A stretch of DNA of 64,000 nt from Burkholderia sp. WSM2230. GTDB lineage: Bacteria > Pseudomonadota > Gammaproteobacteria > Burkholderiales > Burkholderiaceae. The notes under the pieces were generated by a model that saw only the letters and a program-made list of their open reading frames with translations, did no database searches and was not told where the DNA came from. How positions within the stretch are numbered: the stretch's first letter is position 1; every line of letters starts with the position of its first letter. Of this stretch, positions 17,525 to 23,992 are shown piece after piece. The position numbers and the translations under genes are program-made. The stretch lies in the NCBI RefSeq assembly GCF_000472445.1, contig NZ_AXAJ01000007.1, positions 268,027 to 332,026 on the forward strand, given 5' to 3'.

Positions 17525-17884
17525 ATGACCTATTCACATCTTGCCGCCGCGACGCTGGCTGCGCTGACCCTCGCGTGCGCCGCCGGCAGCGCGCCAGTAT
17601 CAGCCGCCGAGTCGATCCGTTGCGGCAAAGCCGACTCGCTGCAGATTCGCGGCGACGTGCCCGCGGCCATCAGCTTCGATGTCTATCGCCAACTGCGTCC
17701 GCTCAATGCACAGCGCATCGCGCTTTTTGAGTCGGCCGGTGAAGTAAAGCGTCTGCCCGACGGCCTCGCGGTATGCGAAGTCGCGGACGACGGTGTCGAC
17801 GACCCCTCGGCAGTTCTGGTCGAATTGCCGCAAGGCAGGAACGCGTGGTGGGTCAGCGCGGCCAACGTGCAGGACGCGGACTGA
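17525..17884 (+). CDS. Small secreted hypothetical protein
   Basis: A 119-residue protein. The ATG at 17525 follows CCGGAG and opens a signal peptide (MTYSHLAAATLAALTLACAAGSAPVSAAE) split by cleavage near residue 29. The mature protein has two cysteines (SIRCGKAD and AVCEVADD) that could form a disulfide. It ends with a Trp-rich patch (GRNAWWVSAANVQDAD). I do not recognise the family. The upstream frame is only the hexamer repeat and should not be included. Confidence 0.68.
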   Translation: MTYSHLAAATLAALTLACAAGSAPVSAAESIRCGKADSLQIRGDVPAAISFDVYRQLRPLNAQRIALFESAGEVKRLPDGLAVCEVADDGVDDPSAVLVELPQGRNAWWVSAANVQDAD

Positions 17885-18181
17885 CACTGACTGCTCGAGC
17901 CCGGTTTTTCCGCGTGTCCATCGACGCAATGCACACCGGCATGCACGGCGCGGCTCGCTCCTTGCGTCCGGCGTCTGGGTGACAAACGTCTGGAGCGCTG
18001 AGCACCGTCAAAGAGACAGCGCAGTTGCCGAACGGAGATTGTGCCGTTCGGGTACAGTGCATTGTTTGCCGTCGTCAATGCAGCTTGGTGTCCACACGCC
18101 GCGTCGCATCGCATTTGCGACCGCCAGTGGCTATCCTGAAACAGGAAACCTGGCGAACCTGTCGGAATACCGGAGATTCGA

Positions 18182-18328
18182 ATGATTGCTTTCTACCTGT
18201 CGTTGGCCGCGCTGGGCGCGGCGGGCGCCGCCCTCATCCGCGAACTGGCCGCCGCACAGGCTAGACAGCGCGCGGCATTGCGCCCGGCGCGCGTGCGCGC
18301 CGACAGGCGCGGCAGCCGGCAAGGGTAG
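18182..18328 (+). CDS. Small single-span membrane protein
   Basis: A 48-residue open frame missed by simple length filters. It starts six bases after GGAG and encodes a hydrophobic N-terminal helix (MIAFYLSLAALGAAGAALI) followed by a basic tail (RRGSRQG at the end). It ends five bases before the RRM-protein start, so both are probably translated from one mRNA. The shape is that of a small inner-membrane peptide with a cytoplasmic tail. Function unknown. Confidence 0.55.
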   Translation: MIAFYLSLAALGAAGAALIRELAAAQARQRAALRPARVRADRRGSRQG

Positions 18329-18333
18329 GCCGC

Positions 18334-18600
18334 ATGAACCTGATCGTGCGCAACATCGCGCCGTCTTGCAGCGAGCAGGAAGTGCGCGAATTCCTCGAGC
18401 GCGAGCTCGGGCATTACGCGCGCCACGTCGAAGTGATCGACGCCGGCAAGCCCGGCGCGTACGCGACGGTCGAGCTCGACGCGCAGGTGCCGTATGTCGG
18501 CGAAGTCATCGCGCGGCAGATTCACGGCAAGCACCTGGGCGGCGTGGCGCTGGAGGCGAGCGCCGATCTTTTCACCGACGAGCCGCCGCCGGCTCACTGA
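18334..18600 (+). CDS. RRM-domain RNA-binding protein
   Basis: An 88-residue protein consisting of one RNA-recognition motif. RNP2-like LIVRNI is at residues 3-8, and the RNP1 position reads AYATVELD, weaker than the consensus. Helices fall at SEQEVREFLERELG and YVGEVIARQIHGK. Such small RRM proteins bind single-stranded RNA, often in cold-shock or stress response. Its 3' untranslated region would run into a G-rich repeat able to form a quadruplex. It is coupled to the 48-residue membrane ORF upstream. Confidence 0.82.
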   Translation: MNLIVRNIAPSCSEQEVREFLERELGHYARHVEVIDAGKPGAYATVELDAQVPYVGEVIARQIHGKHLGGVALEASADLFTDEPPPAH

Positions 18601-18615
18601 GCGCGCCACACTTCC

Positions 18616-18653
18616 GGGGGCTGGGGCTGGGGCTGGGGCCGGGGCTGGGGCTG
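18616..18653 (+). repeat. (GGGGCT)n repeat, potential G-quadruplex
   Basis: Six to seven runs of four or five G separated by CT or CC lie 16 bp after the RRM gene stop, on its coding strand. Four or more G4 tracts with two-base loops meet the usual G-quadruplex rule in both DNA and RNA. The remaining 180 bp to nadE is GC-rich low-complexity sequence (CGGCTCA/CAGGGCT repeats). Confidence 0.6.
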
Positions 18654-18839
18654 ACGGCTGGCGGACTCGGCGTGCGCCTTGCGGACTGCGCCTTGCTGCG
18701 CGTGGCCCTCGGCTCAGGGCTCAGGGCCCTCGGCTCACGGCCCGCGTCGAGCGGCTCACGGCGCGCAGCCTGCGCCTCGCGGCGCACTGCTTTGCGCCTT
18801 GAGGCCCACGCCTCATGCCTCATGCCCACGCCTCTCGCC

Positions 18840-19700
18840 TCATTTCCCGCTCTCAGGCACCGGCCAGTCGAACGGCGTGTACGGCAGCGCCCGCTTGTGC
18901 CGCGTGACAGTGTAGAAACGCAAGATGATGTTGCGTGCCTCGTCGCTGACCGGTTTGCCTTCCAGGAAGTCGTCGATGGTCTCGTAGGGAACGCCGTACG
19001 CGTCTTCGTCGGGCCGTTGTGGACGCAACGCTTCGAGGTCGGCGGTCGGCACCTTGTGCGCGAGCGCGTCCGAGGCCCCCAGCGCCTTCGCGACCGCGCG
19101 CACGCGGCGCTTGTTGAGGCCGGCGAGCGGCAGCACGTCGGCGCCGCCGTCGCCGAACTTAGTGAAAAAGCCCATGAGCGATTCCGCCGCGTGGTCCGTG
19201 CCGATCACCGCGCCGGCGCGCGTGCTGGCCACCGCATACTGCGCGATCATTCTTTGCCGCGCCTTGATGTTCCCGTGGACGAAGTCTTCGTGCGCTTCGT
19301 CGGAGAAAGGCAGGCCGCTTTGACGCAGCGACGCAAGCATCGCGTCGGCGGCGGGCTTGATGTCGATGGTCAGCGTCTCGTCAGCGCGAATGAAGGCCAG
19401 CGCCTGCTGCGCGTCGGCCTCGTCTTTCTGCTCGCCGTGCGGCAGGCGGATCGCGACGAAACGTGCGTCGTAGTTGTCGGCGCGCAAGCGCTCGACGGCC
19501 AGCTGCGCGAGGCGCCCGGCCGTCGTCGAATCCACCCCGCCGCTAATGCCGAGCACATAGGTCTTCAGGCCATTGCTGCGCAGGTAATTCGCGAGAAAAG
19601 AGACTCGACGCCCGATCTCCTCGTTGGCGTCGAACCTGGCGGTCAAATGCAGTTCCGCTGCGATGTCCCTCTGGACAGCGGCTGGATCGGTGTGCTTCAT
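18840..19700 (-). CDS. nadE: Ammonia-dependent NAD+ synthetase
   Basis: A 286-residue NadE that adenylates and amidates nicotinic acid adenine dinucleotide with ammonia in the last step of NAD synthesis. The PP-loop SGGVDSTT lies at about 54-61. Other conserved parts are VHGNIKARQRMIAQY, GTDHAAESLMGFFTKFGDGG (NaAD and Mg sites) and the C-terminal PTADLEALRPQRPDEDAYGV. There is no glutaminase domain, so ammonia is the nitrogen donor. Length and start match E. coli NadE. Confidence 0.95.
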   Translation of the reverse strand: MKHTDPAAVQRDIAAELHLTARFDANEEIGRRVSFLANYLRSNGLKTYVLGISGGVDSTTAGRLAQLAVERLRADNYDARFVAIRLPHGEQKDEADAQQALAFIRADETLTIDIKPAADAMLASLRQSGLPFSDEAHEDFVHGNIKARQRMIAQYAVASTRAGAVIGTDHAAESLMGFFTKFGDGGADVLPLAGLNKRRVRAVAKALGASDALAHKVPTADLEALRPQRPDEDAYGVPYETIDDFLEGKPVSDEARNIILRFYTVTRHKRALPYTPFDWPVPESGK

Positions 19701-19988
19701 GGTTCTCCTGCTCCTTGCTCGTGAACGCGATGTCTAACCAGCGACTTCCATGGCCTGCGAGCACGCAGCGGACCCGCCGGGCGCCATCGACAGATTTCGA
19801 TGTGCTGCGTAACATCTCGGGTTCCGAGCGCCGCATCAACCTGCGAGCAGCCAATAATAAACACACATCAGTGCGAACCCGCGATGAACTACCCCAAGCG
19901 GCCTCGCCCGCCAGAACTGGACCGCCCGGCTTCCACACGAGTCGCGGCGCGCATGACCCGCTGTATACGGCGCGCATTCTGTTTGCTG

Positions 19989-20249
19989 TGCCGTCCGTCG
20001 TTGATCAGGAAGGCGTTGTGTCGACTGTCGGTCGTTGCACACGTGCTGCGCTGGCAGTCATTCTGGGTGCGGACGCCGCAGTCTCCGTTATTGAGCGGGC
20101 AGGCACGGTGTCGACCGTCATTCGCTGCGCAGATGTTGCGCCCGTTGCCGTTCTCGTTCCTTTTTGACGTGCAGGCGTCGCGTCGCGCGTCATCCATCGC
20201 GAAGGCGGCACGCCGTCCATCGCTTGACGCAAAGGCACCGCGCCGTCCG
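19989..20249. repeat. Degenerate 30-bp minisatellite
   Basis: About nine head-to-tail units of 30 bp, consensus near CGYCGTCCGTCRTTRATCGC followed by GAAGGCG, with one 12-bp insertion near 20168. Read in the plus frame the units give CRPSLIRKAL, CRLSVVAHVL, CRPSFAAQML, RRASSIAKAA and RRPSLDAKAP. On the minus strand they give GRRAAFAMDD and GRHRACPLNN. The strict period in all frames shows tandem duplication followed by decay. Confidence 0.6.
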
Positions 20250-21347
20250 ATGCATGCGCCGGCGTCGGTGTTCGCGAGCTTCTCTGTCGCCGGCGCGCTG
20301 GCTGTATCGGCTTGCGCGAGCCTCGCCGCCACGCTGCCCGAGGCAACCAGTGGAGCCGCTTCTCGCGGCGCCGCGTCATCGGGCGCTATGTCGTCGTCCG
20401 CCAGGTCGTCGTCCGCTGCGTCGTTGCCCGGTAGGTCGTCCTCCGCTCTGTCGTCGTCCGCTGAGTCATCAGGGGCTACGTCGTCGTCCGCCAAGTCGTC
20501 GTCCGCTGCGTCATCGGGCGCTGCATCGCCCGACGACGCATCGTCCCTCGCCGCGCCGGACGCCGCGGGCGTCGTGGATCCGCGCCGCGCATTGGCGTTG
20601 CGCGACATGTTCTCCCGCCAGGTCACGCGCCGGCTCAATGTGCCGGCCGCGGAGCAGCGCGCCTATGCCGGGCGTCTGCAGGCGGCGTTGCGCGAGCACG
20701 CGCTGGGCGAACTCTCGGGCGAGTATGTCGTGATGGTCGACCGCAACGCGAACGCGCAGGCGCTCTTCATCTATTTTCGCGCGACGCCCGCCGACGCCTG
20801 GCAGATGATCGGCGCATCGCCGGTATCCACCGGCCGGCCTGGCGAGTTCGACCATTTCGTGACGCCGCTCGGCGTGTTCGAACATACGCCGTCCAACATG
20901 GATTTCCGCTCCGAGGGCACGGAGAACCAGAACCACATTCGCGGCTATGGCAAGCGCGACATGCGCATCTTCGATCTCGGCTGGGCGCAGGCCGAGCGCG
21001 GCTGGGGCAAAGGCGGGATCTCGCAGATGCGCTTCCAGATGCACGCCACCGATCCAGACCGGCTCGAGCCGCTGCTCGGCGTGCGTCATTCGAAGGGCTG
21101 CGTGCGCATTCCCGCGTCGCTCAATACGTTCCTCGATCACTACGGGATTCTCGACGCGGAATATGCGGCGCTCGTCGATTCGGGCAAGTCGTTGTGGGTG
21201 TTGAAGAGCGATCGCCAGATCGTGCCGTGGGCGGGGCGCTATATCGTCGTGGTGGATTCGGAGCGCAAGGCGCGTCCCGCGTGGTCCCCCGCGCCGAGCG
21301 CAAAGGCGCACGCGAGGGTGCCGGCCGGCACGGATACGGCGGATTGA
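20250..21347 (+). CDS. L,D-transpeptidase (YkuD) with repeat linker
   Basis: A 365-residue YkuD-type transpeptidase from the ATG at 20250; the frame stays open upstream through a 30-bp minisatellite, so earlier starts (19884, 19953) are possible. From 20250 the product begins with a lipoprotein-like signal (SVAGALAVSAC). A Ser/Ala linker built of five-residue units and a catalytic domain follow. The active-site motif HSKGCVRIP has Cys near 284 and His near 280. Such enzymes crosslink peptidoglycan (3-3 links) or attach proteins to it from the periplasm. Confidence 0.82.
   Translation: MHAPASVFASFSVAGALAVSACASLAATLPEATSGAASRGAASSGAMSSSARSSSAASLPGRSSSALSSSAESSGATSSSAKSSSAASSGAASPDDASSLAAPDAAGVVDPRRALALRDMFSRQVTRRLNVPAAEQRAYAGRLQAALREHALGELSGEYVVMVDRNANAQALFIYFRATPADAWQMIGASPVSTGRPGEFDHFVTPLGVFEHTPSNMDFRSEGTENQNHIRGYGKRDMRIFDLGWAQAERGWGKGGISQMRFQMHATDPDRLEPLLGVRHSKGCVRIPASLNTFLDHYGILDAEYAALVDSGKSLWVLKSDRQIVPWAGRYIVVVDSERKARPAWSPAPSAKAHARVPAGTDTAD
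20361..20555 (+). repeat. 15-bp in-frame repeat encoding SSSAx linker
   Basis: Thirteen 15-bp units, commonest form TCGTCGTCCGCTNNG, encode SSGAM, SSSAR, SSSAA, SSSAL, SSSAE, SSGAT, SSSAK and so on. The unit is a multiple of three, so gain or loss changes linker length without breaking the L,D-transpeptidase frame. Confidence 0.75.
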
Positions 21348-21414
21348 TTCGTTGCGTCGCCGCGGCGACGCCAGACCGCCACATCGCGTCGCCACCGCAC
21401 CACCACGCCCCCAC

Positions 21415-21478
21415 GAGATCGCGAGATCATGAGATCATGAGATCATGAGATCATGAGATCATGAGATCATGAGATCAC
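21415..21478. repeat. 8-bp tandem array, GAGATCAT x8
   Basis: Eight head-to-tail 8-bp units: GAGATCGC, six perfect GAGATCAT and GAGATCAC. GATC sites recur every 8 bp. The array lies between the convergent L,D-transpeptidase and UbiB-like genes. Between it and the next array are further 8-bp-like units (CGCTACCA, CGCTCCAC). Confidence 0.85.
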
Positions 21479-21556
21479 GCCCTCGGGTCATCATGTCACC
21501 GGTTCACCGCGCTACCACGCTACCACGCCACCGCTCCACCGCTCCACCGCGCCAAT

Positions 21557-21660
21557 CAGCGCATCAGCGCCCCAGCACATCAGCACATCAGCACATCAGC
21601 ACATCAGCACATCAGCACATCAGCACATCAGCGCATCAGCACATCAGCACATCAGCGCAT
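21557..21660. repeat. 8-bp tandem array, CAGCACAT x13
   Basis: Thirteen 8-bp units of CAGCACAT with CAGCGCAT variants. The last unit and the end of the one before it encode the final residues and stop codon of the UbiB-like gene on the minus strand. There are no unique spacers, so this is a microsatellite rather than a CRISPR. Replication slippage here could shift the protein's C-terminus. Confidence 0.85.
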
Positions 21661-23211
21661 CAGCAACATCGTGCCTGCGCCGAGAATCCCGCCGCACACC
21701 GCGCATGCCCACAACAGCGCGCGCGTGCGCCGATATTCCCGGCCGATTTCGGCCAGCAGTTGAGCGTTCTGCGCCGGCCTGCGCGCGCGATCGTGCTCGT
21801 GTTGCAGATAGCGCACCGCCAGTTGCGGCACGCGCGGCAGCATGTGCGCGAGATGCGGCAGCTCGCGCGAAATGCGCTTGAGCCAGCCGCGATGATCGAC
21901 GTCGCGCCGCGCGATGTCCGCGAGCACGCGCCGCGCGATATTCCATGTATCGACGCCCGGATGCAGTGCGCGCGCCAGCATCTCGGCTTGCTGGAACGAG
22001 CGCTGCGCGGTGGCGAGGCGGCTGGACACGGCCCCGTCGAAGGGATGCACGGCGTGCAGCAGATGGTGAAACAGCGAGCCCGCCGAGCGGTCTTGCGGGG
22101 CCGCTGCGAAATGCGCTTCGGCACGCGTGCGCAATTCGGCTTCGATCAATTCGGCGCGCGTGTCGTGCGGCACATGGCCCGCCTCGCGATGCAGTTCCGC
22201 AAGCCGCCCGTAGTCCTGATCGAACAGCGCGGTCGCACCATGCACGAAGAACTCGCGCTCGCTGGTCGACAGGCTCGACATGATGGAAAACTCAGCCAGC
22301 ACGAGCCGCCCCAGCGAATCGGGCGCGATGCTCACGCGAACGCGCCGCGCGTCGAGCGTGGCATGAAAGAAGCCGTGCTCGAAGGCCTGCTCGGTTACCA
22401 CTTCGACGAGATGCGCGGCGAGCGGCGCCAGCTTCACGCCATGTGCATGCAGGCCGCTCAGGTCGCTTGCCGGCAGCGTGTCGATGCGCTGCATGGTCAG
22501 CGTATGGTTCGTGCACAGATCCCAGATCACGTTGGGCACGACGATGCGCGGGTCGCCGTCGAAGTGATGTCCGGTCTGGCTCAGGTTGGCGGCTTCGGCG
22601 CGCAGGTCGAAGCGGCGCAGGATGTCGTCGGTGAAAGTTTGCGCGAGCGCTCGCAGCCGCAGGCGGCGCGCCGTGCCCGACAGTTTTTCGAGCCAGCGCG
22701 CGACCCAGCGCAGCAACGCGAGCTCGTCGCCGATCTGTTGCAACTGGCCGGCGCGCAGCAGCTTGATCGCCACCTCGCGATGACCGTTGACGGGCATGAT
22801 GAGCCGGGCGAAATGCGTCTGTTCGGCGAAACCGCTGCGCACCGGTATCAGGTCGACGGCGCTGAACAGGGTGGCGAGCGGGCGGCCGAACGCGCGCGCC
22901 AACGCTTCTTCGGACTCGCGGGGCGGCAGCGGCGTTTCCAGGTGATCCACCGCGTCGATCGCGTCGTGCAACGTGGCGCTTGCCAGTTCGGGACGCTCGG
23001 CCAGCGCCTTCGCGAAACGGCCGGCCAGCGGGCCGAGCGCCGGCAGGAGGCCGTGAACGCTGCGCGCGCCGTCCGCCGACGCATGCACGCGGCCGACCAG
23101 TTCGATCATCCAGTGGAGCTTGCGGCCGGGCGGCGCGGCGAGCCAGATCAGACGCGCGCCGTAACGCAGCGCGTGGTAGAGCAGCAGTAAGCGGCGAAAC
23201 GGTGGCGGCAT
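21652..23211 (-). CDS. UbiB/ABC1-family protein, probable pseudokinase
   Basis: A 519-residue AarF/ABC1/UbiB-like protein with a C-terminal hydrophobic hairpin (LLWACAVCGGILGAGTMLL), as in UbiB. The ATP-anchoring Lys150 in VAIKLL remains. The N-terminal KxGQ motif is absent, the catalytic 'HADxHPGN' reads HATLDARR (283-290) and the 'DFG' reads EFS (307-309). Family members promote ubiquinone synthesis through an ATPase activity that needs these residues, so this copy may be a non-catalytic paralogue. The frame is intact over its full length, which argues against recent decay. Confidence 0.82.
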   Translation of the reverse strand: MPPPFRRLLLLYHALRYGARLIWLAAPPGRKLHWMIELVGRVHASADGARSVHGLLPALGPLAGRFAKALAERPELASATLHDAIDAVDHLETPLPPRESEEALARAFGRPLATLFSAVDLIPVRSGFAEQTHFARLIMPVNGHREVAIKLLRAGQLQQIGDELALLRWVARWLEKLSGTARRLRLRALAQTFTDDILRRFDLRAEAANLSQTGHHFDGDPRIVVPNVIWDLCTNHTLTMQRIDTLPASDLSGLHAHGVKLAPLAAHLVEVVTEQAFEHGFFHATLDARRVRVSIAPDSLGRLVLAEFSIMSSLSTSEREFFVHGATALFDQDYGRLAELHREAGHVPHDTRAELIEAELRTRAEAHFAAAPQDRSAGSLFHHLLHAVHPFDGAVSSRLATAQRSFQQAEMLARALHPGVDTWNIARRVLADIARRDVDHRGWLKRISRELPHLAHMLPRVPQLAVRYLQHEHDRARRPAQNAQLLAEIGREYRRTRALLWACAVCGGILGAGTMLLMR

Positions 23212-23272
23212 CGGCGTTCGATCGGCGGCAATGCGGCGCGCGCGAAAGCGCCACGCCGCGGGGCCAGGACGC

Positions 23273-23638
23273 TCAGATTATCAGGGATGCGCGCCCGCCG
23301 CCGTACCGACGACGAATTCTCCAGGACTCGATCCGCCGGCGCCGGCTGTCGCCCAAGAGCGGCATGCCGCGCACCCGCTGGCCGGTCGCGTCGAATAACG
23401 CGTTGGCGAGGGCTCCCGCAGTCGGTCCCATTGACGCTTCCGCTGCGCCGGGAAACGGCGCGCCGGGCCGGTCGATCAGGTGCACGTTGATGCTGCGAGG
23501 CGCGGCGGAGAATCGCAAGATCGGATAACTGCTCCAGTCGAAGCTGCGGATTTTCTGCGTGTCGAACTGCAGTTCTTCGCTTCGTATAGGCATCGAGAGC
23601 ATCTCCGCCAGCCCATCGCGCAGCGGATACACGCCTTG
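23273..23638 (-). pseudogene. Isoquinoline 1-oxidoreductase beta subunit, C-terminal remnant
   Basis: About 120 residues resemble the extreme C-terminus of the molybdopterin-binding large subunit of isoquinoline 1-oxidoreductase or xanthine-dehydrogenase-like enzymes. Visible are SFDWSSYPILRFSAAPRSI, INVHLIDRP and MGPTAGALANALFDATGQR with RVRGMPL at the end. The full subunit is over 700 residues, and no start or N-terminal part is present. Its upstream end abuts a piece of an unrelated permease, marking a deletion junction near 23638. Confidence 0.65.
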
Positions 23639-23639
23639 C

Positions 23640-23885
23640 CTGGACCTGTACAGTGGGGCTCAGTACGGTGCGCGTCACCGCGCAAAGCAGGCCGAGCGAG
23701 CCGCCGATCACCGCGCCGCGAGTAGTGAGGCCGCGCGAGTAGATCGACAGCAGCAAGGGGGGAAATTCGAGCTTGCCGCGATCGACAACGTCAGGCTCAC
23801 GATGGAGGCGATGTTCTGCTTCTCCGAACGCGATGCCGAGCAGGATCAACAGCACGCCAAGCACATGCGTAGCGATGCGCGACAT
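23640..23885 (-). pseudogene. actP: Cation/acetate symporter (ActP) remnant with frameshifts
   Basis: Reading the minus strand across frames restores an ActP-like segment. It starts with RIATHVLGVLLILLGIAF. After a one-base shift come EKQNIASIVSLTLSIAASS and NFPP, and after a second shift LLLSIYSRGLTTRGAVIGG and LLCAVTRTVLSPTVQVQ. ActP is an inner-membrane sodium:solute symporter for acetate, ~550 residues, so only one internal piece of ~80 survives. Two frameshifts and both truncations mark it as dead. Confidence 0.7.
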
Positions 23886-23928
23886 GTTCAGGTCCTCGCG
23901 ATACCGACGATGCCAATAAAACATGCCT

Positions 23929-23944
23929 CATAGGTGAGGCGTAA
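23929..23944. other. Short inverted repeat upstream of the histidine kinase gene
   Basis: GCCTCA-TAGG-TGAGGC forms a perfect 6-bp stem about 50 bp before the kinase start, followed by an AT-rich stretch (ATATATTTTTAC). It could be an operator or the end of the decayed permease transcript. Evidence is only the symmetry. Confidence 0.3.
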
Positions 23945-23992
23945 AATGTGCGCTGCCCATATATTTTTACGACCTCACCGGAACAGGCCCCC

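Noticed and set aside
17284..17730. Possible Cys-rich metallothionein-like protein
   Set aside because: Only the repeat gives the Gly-Cys pattern; the rest of the frame overlaps the better-supported secreted-protein gene at 17525 and looks random.
18186..19724. A 512-codon plus-strand frame across nadE
   Set aside because: It is antisense to nadE and runs through the G-rich repeat; composition is that of a shadow.
19889..20638. Minus-strand frame with Asp/Ala-rich repeats (DDDLADDD pattern)
   Set aside because: It is the reverse reading of the SSSA linker and 30-bp repeat of the L,D-transpeptidase locus; there is no ribosome-binding site or domain.
21557..21660. CRISPR-like appearance of regular repeats
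   Set aside because: The units are 8 bp with no unique spacers and no cas genes nearby. It is a microsatellite.
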